Shown: positions 43,401-52,027 of the stretch, piece after piece
Layout: each line of letters begins with the position of its first letter
How positions within the stretch are numbered: the first letter of the stretch is position 1
Origin: GCA-020343675 sp964462945
GTDB taxonomy: Bacteria; Planctomycetota; Phycisphaerae; Sedimentisphaerales; Anaerobacaceae
Length of the DNA: 64,000 bases
Assembly: GCA_964462945.1 (NCBI GenBank)
Contig: CAYWZW010000006.1
Span: 62,001-126,000 of the forward strand
Direction of reading: 5' to 3'
Notes under the pieces: generated by a model
The model's database searches: none
Told to the model about the DNA's origin: nothing
Seen by the model: the letters and a program-made list of their open reading frames with translations, nothing else
Translations under genes and position numbers: made by a program

Positions 43401-43614
43401 CGATCCCACGGGCAGGAAACTGGCGAGCAGATCACTCGACAGACTTACCGCGCCGACGGATCTGGTTCCAAGAAAGATTCCATTCACACTTGAACTGCCC
43501 GCTGCGCCGGTACGCCGTTGCAAGCTCGTACTCGACCCGGACCAGCACATTCCGGAGATATACGAAGGGAACAACAGTGTCCTCATCGATAGCCTCTCCG
43601 GCGCTCGGGAATAA
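40480..43614 (+). CDS. Large exported protein with alpha-toroid-like middle and CARDB-like C-terminus
   Basis: 1044 residues with signal peptide (MSRRILVWLLSCLVLTASLA). A beta-rich N-terminal half, a helical middle (about 540-800: HATDSLHAYEEGINHLALMARWF, HTALQAADYNRNPAALKIL) reminiscent of (alpha/alpha) toroid folds of lyases and hydrolases, and a CARDB-type end (TITGVVHNIGSADVSEVVVAVVD ... HIPEIYEGNNSV). I do not recognise a named family. Located between the PIG-L deacetylase and a heparinase-like gene, it is probably a polysaccharide-active enzyme. One palindrome-cored element (RQTRQTDDGQG, residues 151-161) sits in the N-terminal half. A TTGACC at about 40408 may belong to its promoter. 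Confidence 0.75.
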   Translation: MSRRILVWLLSCLVLTASLAYESPPGAATRQSEATSALGIQLQPDAAQFVVVKTVPVVDCRVVQGFLGTPVDGSTKSWDYRGRTQEYPKTASDGVVYSYNHNDGLHVTLADDKGFDVVMLRGGARTKMYAGVDALAEPTQEKLLCEFDGARQTRQTDDGQGALVRFESRVKTKTVSFFGTADGTISDVAFYRLEKQPADMRKAELRTCGDGSAELDKPQSQFAPGSLYLAMNERYAENERRCVPLFRAEAAAGSPVQCTANQALHFITPVFEKEAGLIAVALEISISGPTGPFSFTVAVQDPLDPRLDLLWLDFGADGPGPFAIMLDIPDQVLLEGDQLWLTLRFDSEVRLSGPARGAPAFRLFFVPREQALPEALTRRKLLMRSFFSLLSEPRPWGSYRKQPREQFYASSQYARQCPELFMTIDQCHALDPTDDVVRQYREWVYLHNLDRLSEVSPPPEPPEGVPAWAWYPRLAWLEVRRIANWWLDERLVPTGEFGGRVGDDSDFYQQFADLPFFETDGVAEPLADSAARMAELADKENLRDGLNIHATDSLHAYEEGINHLALMARWFYGDPIYFERCMESARNMEKLTILTEDGRRHFRDRQRMGAEDIERPRKPNVDGGANPLMWHTALQAADYNRNPAALKILCEWADTWLKYAKPGQWATDVEVLSGKVTGFERDRPLYGGYRTQAVTFTWLYGLTGEMRYLEPFLYYYRQGKAPLPANAFLGDVYSLGALGELGQETLGKLAAYSPTLALYLRGDSGPLVQATIGNPRSSNQEIGTLYDAQRWPDMYTTTHQFTDRIFPSLLEHASVAYLGGFCRRNKFNPTLAVSWEGFGTDYAALVLDNQPRQMKVLVYSFAQKPTKGKMRVWALEHGVYQLTAGRDSDGDHRMDKLERRESLELAKADRIDLTLSPRAVTAVEIKQTSALEPIFGRADLAIAGREVSVKANTITGVVHNIGSADVSEVVVAVVDPTGRKLASRSLDRLTAPTDLVPRKIPFTLELPAAPVRRCKLVLDPDQHIPEIYEGNNSVLIDSLSGARE
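40930..40962. repeat. Coding palindromic element, copy 3
   Basis: CGGCAAA, core CCCGCC-AGACGGAC-GACGGG, CAAGGC: a more degraded copy in the same translational frame as copies 1 and 2. Confidence 0.55.
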
Positions 43615-43671
43615 GTGGCAGATCGAAACGACGGAATTAGCCTGTACAAATTTGTGTGAGGACGAGACGCT

Positions 43672-46600
43672 ATGAAAGCGAGATACCGCAGCGCTGCTTG
43701 TGTAGCCCTGGTGCTGGTGATTTCTTTGGCCGTATCTGCCGAATCCGGTATTCCTGCCGGACCGGACTGGACCGGCAAGATTCGCAGCGACCACCCGCGA
43801 CTCTTCTTCAACGCCGACACGTGGCCCGCTGTGCAGCAGCGAGCCTTTGGTGCTGAGCGCCAGTGGTATTTGGACATTAAAGGACGCGTGGACAGACTCA
43901 CAGCAGAGATAGGCGAGAAGGTTGAGCCTAAAGAGCTTGGCCCCGAAGCGGCCTGGGCCGCCTTTGTTTTCCGCATCACGCAGGATGCAAAATACCTGGA
44001 ACTTGCGAAAAAATGCCTCCAGACAAGTCTGAACTATTACGAGGCCTGTTTCGAGCAGAGAAAGACAGTCAACTGGTATTCGACTTCTCGCGTTCACGCC
44101 ACGTTAGCCTGGGACTGGCTGTACAATGACCTAACCCCGGCCGAGCGCCGCGAGTGCATGTCTCGTCTTGTGCGGGTGATCGACAACGTACTGAAGGTGA
44201 AACCTTCTATCTACCGCGAGAATATTTCGGGATACACAACCGGTTTCTACGGCGTGCAGAACTGCCTCTGGTTCATCGGCTGTACCGCCTTTGGCACGGG
44301 CATCGAAGCAGAATTGGTCAATGAGTGGCTCGCGTGGGGTCACGACGAGAACATCAGGCTGCTCGAGTATCGCAAGAAGGCCGCAGGAGACGATGGCGGT
44401 GGCGCTTCGCCGACGCTTGGTTACGTTTTTGGCGCCTATCCGTGGGCGGAGCAGAATTTCTTCTACACGTGGCTGTCCAGCACGGGCGAAAATATCGCAC
44501 CGAACTGGCCCGCCGGGGCAACGCTTGCGAACTACGTTATCTGGAACTGGATCGCCGCTGACCCTGCGCCTCTGGAGTTCGGGTACGGTGACACGCCGCA
44601 TACCGGCAATGCTTTGCCGACGGGACAGCTTTATACCCATACGGCCAATATCCGGCATCTGTACGGCCAGGCATCGCCAGAAGCCGCCGCTCTGGCCCGG
44701 TACGTGCAGTCCGGCACTTCTGCCGGACTCCGTCAATCCTACTCCAATAGCTGGTTCATCTATCCATTTCTTCTGACTCAAATGGGTAGCTCGCCGGAGC
44801 CGTTTGCCCCCGAAAATCTTCCGCACGCGCGGCACTTCGAGAACATGGGGCAGATATTCATGCGTTCCGGCACAGGAAAGGACGATACGTATTGTCTTTT
44901 CTCGTGCGGCGGGATACTGACGCAACATCGCCATTATGACGCTCTGAATCTCGTGATTTACCATCGAGGCTTTTTGGCCCTCGACTCCGGCACGCGCTAC
45001 CGGGAATTCGAAAATGGGCAGCACCTGGCCAACTACTACGCCCAGACCGTGGCTCACAATTGCGTCGTGATCCACCAGCCGGGCGAGCCCCCGGCACCAT
45101 ACTGGGGCGGCAAGGTGCTCGGCAATCACGGGGGCCAGCATAAGCAGCTCGGCTCGGTCGTAAGGGCCTTCGAGACGAACCCGGACTACGTCTATGTGGC
45201 CGGGGACGCGACTGTGAGCTATCAGCATGGTCCTGTCAAACGCCAGGGCCCGCCCGATCTGCCCGAGAAATGCAACCTGGTGACACGCCAGCTCGTTTTC
45301 CTGATGCCCAATCATTTCGTGATCTTCGATCGCGTGGAGGCAGCGGACGCTTCATATCGCAAGGATTGGCTTCTTCACACAGCGCATCAGCCTGCAATTG
45401 CCAATAAGACGATTCGTGCCGATCATGGCGAAGGCAGAATGTTCTGCCGCACGCTGCTGCCGGCTGATGCGGTCTTAACGGCTGTCGGAGGTCCGGGCAA
45501 GGAGTTCTGGGCGGCCGGTCAGAACTGGGACATCGTCTCCGGGGGTCTGGAGCCGGAGAATCTGGCCCTGATAGGACAGTGGCGTCTCGAGGTCACACCG
45601 GGCGCCCCTCGCAAGCAGGACGTTTTTCTCCATGTCATTCAGGTCGGAAATCAGAAGTTAGACGCTATGGATGAAACGACGTTGCTTGAGGCCGAGGGGA
45701 CGTGCGGCGTCCGCTTGATTGCCGACGGCCGGACGTGGGAGGTGACCTTCAACTCAACGGGCAAGCTGGGAGGGTACATCAAGCGCTCCGGAGGCCCCAC
45801 GTCTATTAGCGCCGCCCTGACAACCACGGTTGAGCCGCAGGTCGGCATACAGGCCAAGCCCGCCGTCCCCGTGGCGGGCAAGCCCTACGCGGGCATGACA
45901 CACGAGTCAGCGAAACGGAGAATCCCCAAACGCGAGCTGCCCGAATTTTGGGTCGGTGACATGGATCACCTGAACCAGCGTCTTTCAAATCTGAAAAAAG
46001 CCGAGGCCACGACCATTGCTCAGTCACCCGGCGGCCGGCCGGTACAGCTTATCGCGTTCGGCCAACATGAGCAGGTCCGTCATCGCGCCAACTTCAACTC
46101 GGCCATCGGCGGCCAGGAGCCGGCGGCCTATATGGACAAGACCGCTCGGAGGAAACCGGTCATCCTTCTTGTGGGCCCCGTTCACGGCGCCGAGGTTGAG
46201 GGGCTGACCGGCCTGGTCAACCTCGCGACTATTATGGACACCGGACACGATCTGGCCGGAAGGAACCAATCCGAGCTGTGTGCGCTGGGCCAGCAATGCT
46301 GCCTGCTGATTATCCCGACCGGCAATCCGGACGGCACCGCGCGTTTCGAGCCGCGCGCATTGTTGGGAATGGAAGAGGACGATCTGCGGTTCTGGGGCCA
46401 GGGCACCTGGAGTGACGACACGTTCTGCGACTGGCCGCAGTCCAAACGGCAACATCCGATGGCCGGTGACAACGTCGGGTTCTTGGGCTGTTACTTCAAC
46501 GATGATGGCGTCAACCCCATGCACGATGAGTTTTTCGCTCCGATGGGACCTGAAGCGCCCGCCATTCTGAAAGTCGCCCGGGATGAAGGTCCCGACCTGG

Positions 46601-46968
46601 TGGTATCGCTTCACAGCCACGAAAGCGCTCCGGCACTGCTGCGGCCCGCATACGTAACAGAAGAAATCCAGCAGGATGTGCGCTCGTTAGCCCAGAAGTG
46701 TTACGCGCTGCTGAATGAGCGCGGCCTTCCTCATCAAGAGCCGTTTTCCGTTGCCCCTGAAGGGGGCAAGAATCCAGCTCCGTTCAATTTGACCAGCGCG
46801 CTTTACCATATCAGCGGCGCGGTATCATTCACGTTTGAATGTCCCCATGGGCTCACTGGCGAAAGAGCATGTCGCGTCAGCGCCGAGCAGATACTCGATA
46901 TCCAGCTTACCCTCTACGAAGCAATGCTGCGGCACGCGATTGAAAAAAAGCGAGCCAGTGCCACTTGA
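43672..46968 (+). CDS. Heparinase II/III-like lyase fused to an M14-type carboxypeptidase domain
   Basis: 1098 residues with signal peptide. Residues about 30-400 form the helical toroid (HPRLFF, STSRVHATLAWDWLYNDL, ISGYTTGFYG) and about 400-720 the beta domain (GGILTQHRHYDALNLVIYH, LDSGTRY) of heparinase II/III-like polysaccharide lyases. After a linker, residues about 760-1095 show a zinc-carboxypeptidase-like domain: His838 and Glu841 in VHGAEVEG, PTGNPDGTARF, His981 in SLHSHES, and Glu1056 in TFECPHG. The linker is encoded by copy 4 of the palindromic element. The combination of lyase and peptidase could serve glycoprotein or peptidoglycan-like substrates (inference). It overlaps the next gene by one base (TGATG). 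Confidence 0.85.
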   Translation: MKARYRSAACVALVLVISLAVSAESGIPAGPDWTGKIRSDHPRLFFNADTWPAVQQRAFGAERQWYLDIKGRVDRLTAEIGEKVEPKELGPEAAWAAFVFRITQDAKYLELAKKCLQTSLNYYEACFEQRKTVNWYSTSRVHATLAWDWLYNDLTPAERRECMSRLVRVIDNVLKVKPSIYRENISGYTTGFYGVQNCLWFIGCTAFGTGIEAELVNEWLAWGHDENIRLLEYRKKAAGDDGGGASPTLGYVFGAYPWAEQNFFYTWLSSTGENIAPNWPAGATLANYVIWNWIAADPAPLEFGYGDTPHTGNALPTGQLYTHTANIRHLYGQASPEAAALARYVQSGTSAGLRQSYSNSWFIYPFLLTQMGSSPEPFAPENLPHARHFENMGQIFMRSGTGKDDTYCLFSCGGILTQHRHYDALNLVIYHRGFLALDSGTRYREFENGQHLANYYAQTVAHNCVVIHQPGEPPAPYWGGKVLGNHGGQHKQLGSVVRAFETNPDYVYVAGDATVSYQHGPVKRQGPPDLPEKCNLVTRQLVFLMPNHFVIFDRVEAADASYRKDWLLHTAHQPAIANKTIRADHGEGRMFCRTLLPADAVLTAVGGPGKEFWAAGQNWDIVSGGLEPENLALIGQWRLEVTPGAPRKQDVFLHVIQVGNQKLDAMDETTLLEAEGTCGVRLIADGRTWEVTFNSTGKLGGYIKRSGGPTSISAALTTTVEPQVGIQAKPAVPVAGKPYAGMTHESAKRRIPKRELPEFWVGDMDHLNQRLSNLKKAEATTIAQSPGGRPVQLIAFGQHEQVRHRANFNSAIGGQEPAAYMDKTARRKPVILLVGPVHGAEVEGLTGLVNLATIMDTGHDLAGRNQSELCALGQQCCLLIIPTGNPDGTARFEPRALLGMEEDDLRFWGQGTWSDDTFCDWPQSKRQHPMAGDNVGFLGCYFNDDGVNPMHDEFFAPMGPEAPAILKVARDEGPDLVVSLHSHESAPALLRPAYVTEEIQQDVRSLAQKCYALLNERGLPHQEPFSVAPEGGKNPAPFNLTSALYHISGAVSFTFECPHGLTGERACRVSAEQILDIQLTLYEAMLRHAIEKKRASAT
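45852..45884. repeat. Coding palindromic element, copy 4 (domain junction)
   Basis: GGCCAAG, core CCCGCC-GTCCCCGT-GGCGGG, CAAGCC, matching copy 2 at most positions but read in a different frame (AKPAVPVAGKP). It lies exactly between the lyase and carboxypeptidase domains. Confidence 0.55.
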
Positions 46969-49319
46969 TGACAATGATGAACTTGCGTAGATATTGCGTC
47001 ATATTACTACTGGTAGGGCCGTTTTTCCCGTGTGCGTTTGCAGACGCGAAGGATAGTGGGGCCGCGACAGACACACTTCGAGCCATGGTGGAGGCAGACT
47101 GGGCAGCCCAGGAGCGGCGAAAAGGCCGGAGCCCCGATGATCCGATTGCCGTACGCGACGCCTACCGGAGTTCAGAGGAACTCCTCAACGACCTTTGCAG
47201 GATGCCAGAAAGGCCGGATATGACGTCGGAGGCGGTTGCCCTTGAACATCTGGGGCGCCGGGTGGATGTGGTGGATTCATTGGAGAAGCCGGCCCGGCTC
47301 GATTTGCACCGAAAGATCCGCTCTGTAACGCGCGACCTGGTACTGAAGAATCCTCTTATCGCCTCAAAGCCTATCGTGTTTATGAAGCGTCGCCGCTTTA
47401 TATGCCAAATGCTCCATGAATATCTCGGATACTTCTACGATTACGGAGACATTGCAGGCGGCGGTGTTTATGTGCTCGAAGAACCCGGCCGGTCGTTGAA
47501 GATGCGCGACCTCGTCAACGGCCGGCTGCCTCGCGGAAACTACACGACCCTGGCGCTATCGTACGACGCCCGGACAATCTATTTTGCCTTTGCCGAGCGG
47601 GCGTCCGAGAAGCCGGACTACTACTCCTCGCAGCGGCGATGTTTCCATATCTACGCCATGGACGCCGACGGTGGGAATCTCCGTCAGCTCACCGATGGAC
47701 CGAATGACGACTTCGATCCCTGCCCACTGCCCGATGGCGGCGTCGCTTTCATGTCCACGCGCCGCGGAGGTTTTGGCCGATGCCACAATCCGTGGGAGCC
47801 CCTGCCGAGCTATACGCTGCATCGTATGGACGCTTCGGGAGGTGCGGTTCAAACGCTCTCGTTCCACGAAACAAACGAGTGGCACCCCTCCGTGCTGGCC
47901 GATGGCCGGATCGCGTATTGTCGCTGGGACTATGTGGACCGGTCGGCAGCGAACTATCACGGACTTTGGGCGAGCAATCCGGATGGGACGAACCCCAGCA
48001 TCCTCTTCGGCAACTACACGCAGCGGATCAATGCCTGCTATCAGCCTCACAGCATCCCAGGCTCAAACCGGATCATCTTCGTCGCCGGCGCGCATCACGC
48101 CGACGTCGGCGGCTCGCTGGTTATTGTCGATCCGGCCCGCGAGAAACTGGACCATCAGACGGGCCAGGACCGGTTCGAGGCCATTGAAGTCCTGACGCCG
48201 GAGGTCTGTTTTCCCGAGGCGCCCGGCTGGCCGGGCAGCTATTTCCACGGCCCCTGGCCTCTCTCGGAAGATTATTTCCTGGTCGCCTTTAGCTTCGATC
48301 CCCTCCCCGGAATGGGGCCCGGCGTCAAGCAGGACACATACACTGGACTCTATTACTTTGACCGCTTCGGCAACCTGGAGCTGCTCTACCGCGACGCTGA
48401 CATTTCCTGCATGTATCCGATCCCCTTGGCTCGGCGGTCGAAACCGCCAATCGTTCCCGCCACGCCGGACCCAAATTTCAGCGACGAGGGCGAGTTCGTG
48501 CTCGTTGATGTACGACGCAGTCTCTTTCCACTGCCGGCCTCTCGAAGAATCCATCAGCTCCGAATCTTCCAGGTGCTCCCCAAGACGACCACGCATGTCG
48601 CCAATAAGCCGAGGCTCGGCTATGCAAATGCCGACAGCGCCCGCATGATGCTCGGTACGGTTCCGGTGGAGTCCGACGGTTCGGCCTACTTCCGCGCCCC
48701 CGCCTGCAAACCGCTGTATTTCCAAGCGGTGGATGAAGCAGGCCGGGCCGTGCAAACCATGCGGAGCATCACTTACTTACAGCCCGGCGAGCGGCGCAGT
48801 TGCCTGGGCTGCCATGAACCGCGCCGGACAACACCTGCGAGCAGGCCGGCCCCGGCGGCACTACAGCGACCACCTTCCAAGATCCAGCCCGGCCCGGACG
48901 GAACCCGCCCTTTCAGCTATCCTCGACTCGTCCAGCCTGTCTTCGATAGGCATTGCATCCGCTGCCACGACGGTCGAACAGGCGATTTGAAGAGCCGGCT
49001 GCTCTTGACGGGCGAGCCCGCGGGGACTTTCAGTCAGTCGTACGAGAGCCTCAAACCTTACGTCAGATGGTACGAATGGGGAGGCAGCACGATTACAGAG
49101 ATTGTCACCAGACCCGGCCGTATCGGCGCGGACGAAAGTCCATTACTGAAGGTGCTGCAGGACCGCCTACACGCAGAACACGTTGATCTGCCGCCGGAGG
49201 ACTTTCAGCGCCTGTGTATCTGGCTGGATGGCAACGCCTCCTTCTACGGAGTCTATGACCAGGAACAACAATTGGCCCAGCAAAACGGACAAGCCGTACC
49301 GCCGCCCCTGGTTCAATGA
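46968..49319 (+). CDS. HzsA-like (hydrazine synthase alpha-related) propeller and haem protein
   Basis: About 783 residues with signal peptide. A TolB/WD40-like propeller (HIYAMDADGGNLRQLTDGPNDDFDP, WHPSVLADGRIAYCRWDYVDRS) fills the middle, followed by a C-terminal region with two c-type haem motifs, CLGCHE and CIRCHD. The family is widespread in planctomycetes and named after the anammox enzyme subunit, but most members have no link to hydrazine. Here it closes the polysaccharide locus and probably acts as a periplasmic redox or binding protein. Confidence 0.85.
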   Translation: MTMMNLRRYCVILLLVGPFFPCAFADAKDSGAATDTLRAMVEADWAAQERRKGRSPDDPIAVRDAYRSSEELLNDLCRMPERPDMTSEAVALEHLGRRVDVVDSLEKPARLDLHRKIRSVTRDLVLKNPLIASKPIVFMKRRRFICQMLHEYLGYFYDYGDIAGGGVYVLEEPGRSLKMRDLVNGRLPRGNYTTLALSYDARTIYFAFAERASEKPDYYSSQRRCFHIYAMDADGGNLRQLTDGPNDDFDPCPLPDGGVAFMSTRRGGFGRCHNPWEPLPSYTLHRMDASGGAVQTLSFHETNEWHPSVLADGRIAYCRWDYVDRSAANYHGLWASNPDGTNPSILFGNYTQRINACYQPHSIPGSNRIIFVAGAHHADVGGSLVIVDPAREKLDHQTGQDRFEAIEVLTPEVCFPEAPGWPGSYFHGPWPLSEDYFLVAFSFDPLPGMGPGVKQDTYTGLYYFDRFGNLELLYRDADISCMYPIPLARRSKPPIVPATPDPNFSDEGEFVLVDVRRSLFPLPASRRIHQLRIFQVLPKTTTHVANKPRLGYANADSARMMLGTVPVESDGSAYFRAPACKPLYFQAVDEAGRAVQTMRSITYLQPGERRSCLGCHEPRRTTPASRPAPAALQRPPSKIQPGPDGTRPFSYPRLVQPVFDRHCIRCHDGRTGDLKSRLLLTGEPAGTFSQSYESLKPYVRWYEWGGSTITEIVTRPGRIGADESPLLKVLQDRLHAEHVDLPPEDFQRLCIWLDGNASFYGVYDQEQQLAQQNGQAVPPPLVQ

Positions 49320-49362
49320 GCCATACACATAATGATCGCCTGCGGCTTGTCGGGAGGTGACG

Positions 49363-49659
49363 ATGTTCAAAGATCAAACGATTGTATGGGTTCTGGAATA
49401 CATTTTCGGCGGCATGTTGGTATTTGTCCCGCTGGCCAGTCTGGTCCTTCACCGATTGGCCCCGACGGATGCTCATATATGGGCAACAAAGCTGTTCGTC
49501 GCCTGTCTCGGTGTCATTTTGATTTCCTGCGCCAGCTCCATGAGACAGCGGATGCTCCTGGCAAGGCGCATCGATAAGCTGGCCGAACAATTGCGGGTGC
49601 GTTGCGTATCTTCGCCGGAACCCACAGAAACCAAAGACCAAACCGGCCAGAGCCGATAA
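49363..49659 (+). CDS. Small two-helix membrane protein
   Basis: 98 residues with two hydrophobic helices (WVLEYIFGGMLVFVPLASLVL and ATKLFVACLGVILISCASS) and a basic/polar C-terminus. GGAGG precedes the ATG by six bases. No family recognised. It follows the HzsA-like gene by 43 bases and is probably on the same transcript. Confidence 0.6.
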   Translation: MFKDQTIVWVLEYIFGGMLVFVPLASLVLHRLAPTDAHIWATKLFVACLGVILISCASSMRQRMLLARRIDKLAEQLRVRCVSSPEPTETKDQTGQSR

Positions 49660-49669
49660 ACACCGCTTC

Positions 49670-51415
49670 TCAGTACCCGATGGCGCAGCCGTCTTTACGC
49701 GGGTCTGAACCACCAAAATACCGGCGGGGGTTCTCGCGCCTCCATATTCCCTGGTAGCCGCCGAACGTATCAAGCTCGGGTTTCACTTTGTGCCCCATAG
49801 AAGCAAGCTTGGCTTTGACATCCTCTGGAATGTGTGGTTCAAAGCTCACCGAGCCGCTGTCCACCATCTTTTTCCCCGTCGGCGTCGAGCTTTCAGAATG
49901 CTGGATGCGCGGCTGCTCGCCGGCTTGCTGCGGCGACATGCCAAAATCGAGCAGGTTCATCAGCACCTGCACCTGTCCCTGCGGCTGAAAATCTCCTCCC
50001 ATAACCCCAAACGAAAAGACCGGGCTTCCATCTTTGGTTACGAACGCCGGGATGATGGTGTGGAAAGGCCGCTTGTGAGGCTCCAGCTTGTTGAGGTCCT
50101 TCGGATTGAGCGAGAATAGTTGGCCCCGGTTCTGAAGGCAGAAGCCCATGCCGTCCGGCACGAACCCCGAGCCCCAGGGATAATAAATGCTCTGAATGAG
50201 CGAAACCATGTTGCCGTCTTTGTCCGCCGTCGTCAGATAGACGGTATCCGAGGAACCTTTGAGCCTGCCGGGCTCGACATTTTGAGCGGCTCGCTTAGGA
50301 TCAATCAGTTTGACGCGCTGCTTAGCGTAGTCTTTGGAGATAAGCTCTTTGAGCGGGACCTGAGCAAAATCCATGTCGGCGTAGTAAACTGCACGATCTT
50401 CGAAAGCCAGTTTCTTGGCTTCGATGAACAGATGCAGATGCTCGGCGGAGTTGGGCTGCATGGAGCCGATGTCAAAGAGCTCCAGCAGATTCAGCATCTG
50501 CAGAGCGGCGATCCCCTGTCCGTTCGGCGGCAGCTCCCAGACGTCGCAGCCACGATAGCTCGTGCTGACCGGCTCGACCCAGTTGGCGGTATGCTCCCGA
50601 AAGTCACGAATCGAAAACCGACCGCCGTTGGCCTGGGAGAACTTGACAATTTGCTCGGCAATCTCGCCCTTGTAGAAGGCCTCGGCGCCGTCCCTGGCGA
50701 TGGTCTCGAAGAACTGCGCCAAATCCTCGTTTCTGAAAACGTCTCCAAAACGGACGGGCTTGCCTTCAGGCATGAACGTCCTGGCCAGGGCGGGATTTGA
50801 CTCTGAGCCGAAGGACCAGGAGCCGGCGATGACGGGCGAGACGCCGAATCCTTCGCGCGCGTAGAAAATGGGTGCTTCCAGAACCCTTGCCAGACCGAGC
50901 CGACCCAGTCTTTCCTGCAGCGCTGACCATCCGCTGACACAGCCGGGCACGCTCCAGGATAACGGGCCGTACGTGGGAATCTCTTTAAGTCCCAGCGCCA
51001 GCGCTTTGTCCAAGCTCCAATCGTATGGCGACCGGCCGCTTGCATTGAGCCCCAGCAGTCTCTTGCCCGTCGCGTCCCAGATAATGGCAAACAGGTCGCC
51101 GCCTGGCCCGCACATCATGGGCTCGACCAGGCTCAGCATGGCGTTGGCGCAAATGGCCGCATCGACAGCATTGCCGCCGGCCTTGAGAATATCGACTCCG
51201 GCTATGCTGGCCAAAGGCTGACTTGAGCAGACGATTCCATTTTGGCAGACAACCGTCGAGCGGTTTCGGTTTCGATTCGCAAGCAAATCACGGTCGATCA
51301 AAATAGCATCACCTGCCGCCCCCGCACCCTGACGTTTGGCGAACGACATATCGCTCCCCAGAAGCGCCGACGTGCCCGCACAGCCGGCAAGTCTTAGAAA
51401 TGAACGCCTTTTCAT
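49670..51415 (-). CDS. ggt: Gamma-glutamyltransferase, Tat-type signal
   Basis: 581 residues, Ntn-hydrolase precursor. N-terminal Arg-Arg signal MKRRSFLRLAGCAGTSALL. Large-subunit motifs GGNAVDAA and MCGPGGDLFAI; the maturation site with catalytic Thr391 is GSSDTVYLTTADKDGN, and PFHTIIPAFV and GGDFQPQGQVQVLMN are in the small subunit. It hydrolyses or transfers gamma-glutamyl groups (glutathione, gamma-glutamyl peptides) in the periplasm. Convergent with the polysaccharide locus. Confidence 0.95.
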   Translation of the reverse strand: MKRRSFLRLAGCAGTSALLGSDMSFAKRQGAGAAGDAILIDRDLLANRNRNRSTVVCQNGIVCSSQPLASIAGVDILKAGGNAVDAAICANAMLSLVEPMMCGPGGDLFAIIWDATGKRLLGLNASGRSPYDWSLDKALALGLKEIPTYGPLSWSVPGCVSGWSALQERLGRLGLARVLEAPIFYAREGFGVSPVIAGSWSFGSESNPALARTFMPEGKPVRFGDVFRNEDLAQFFETIARDGAEAFYKGEIAEQIVKFSQANGGRFSIRDFREHTANWVEPVSTSYRGCDVWELPPNGQGIAALQMLNLLELFDIGSMQPNSAEHLHLFIEAKKLAFEDRAVYYADMDFAQVPLKELISKDYAKQRVKLIDPKRAAQNVEPGRLKGSSDTVYLTTADKDGNMVSLIQSIYYPWGSGFVPDGMGFCLQNRGQLFSLNPKDLNKLEPHKRPFHTIIPAFVTKDGSPVFSFGVMGGDFQPQGQVQVLMNLLDFGMSPQQAGEQPRIQHSESSTPTGKKMVDSGSVSFEPHIPEDVKAKLASMGHKVKPELDTFGGYQGIWRRENPRRYFGGSDPRKDGCAIGY

Positions 51416-51736
51416 AGGCTTCTACTCCGTATGAGCCAGTCCACAAACATCAGGCATCCGGCTCTCCTGCCCGACCCCCGGTATTGTATGCTGCCCGGCG
51501 CACAGGTCAAGACCGTATTAGTTACGGCCAGCCTAAGAATGGTAATTCCATACAGGTAAGAAGCACAAAAGAAATGGAGCGTAGAGTCAAATATCTACGC
51601 TCCGTAAAATCCAACGTAGGGCTGACGAACGTGGCGATGTCGCGGCCCCGTCTCATAGAATCAGAGCAGATCCCCACGCACGGGTCTGGCCAGCCCTAAA
51701 AAGCGTTCGTGTGCCGCAGCCGAGACGGCAGACGAG
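51416..51736. other. Intergenic region with a strong hairpin
   Basis: GGAGCGTAGA (51576-51585) and TCTACGCTCC (51594-51603) form a perfect 10-bp stem. On the minus strand it is followed by ATTTCTTTTG, so it probably ends the transcript of the small gene at 51737-51991. A 71-codon plus-strand frame across it is not supported by composition or a ribosome binding site. Confidence 0.5.
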
Positions 51737-51991
51737 TTAGTGCTGCTGTGCAAAGACTCTGCGCCGCTGGAACAGGTAAACAATGATCCCCAAAGCGATC
51801 AAACCAACGAGCCCGCCGTCGCCCAGAGTTGTAATCAGCCCGGTGAGATTCTCAACAATTCCCCCAAAAAAGGGAACCGACTGCTCTGGGGTGCCAAAAA
51901 CGATCTCGACCACGACTCCCAAGGCAACCAGCAGCAAGAAGATTTCCGTGATCTCACCAAGCCATTTCTTTATTTCTTCCAGGTAATGCAT
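51737..51991 (-). CDS. Small membrane protein with two hydrophobic segments
   Basis: 84 residues from the ATG at 51991 (MHYLEEIKKWLGEITEIFLLL), following GGAGAG. Two helices (ITEIFLLLVALGVVVEIVFG and GLVGLIALGIIVYLF) separated by a Gly/Pro-rich loop, and a basic end (RRRVFAQQH). No family recognised. Confidence 0.55.
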   Translation of the reverse strand: MHYLEEIKKWLGEITEIFLLLVALGVVVEIVFGTPEQSVPFFGGIVENLTGLITTLGDGGLVGLIALGIIVYLFQRRRVFAQQH

Positions 51992-52027
51992 CTTCGACTC
52001 TCCTAATTGAGTGTTACAAGAAACCAT

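Noticed and set aside
46968..49319. Evidence for anammox metabolism (hydrazine synthase alpha)
   Set aside because: Only a distant family member is present. No hydrazine synthase beta/gamma, hydrazine dehydrogenase or ladderane genes are seen, and such proteins are common in non-anammox planctomycetes.
51484..51699. 71-codon plus-strand frame
   Set aside because: It spans a perfect hairpin that looks like a terminator, and has no recognisable domain or start signal.
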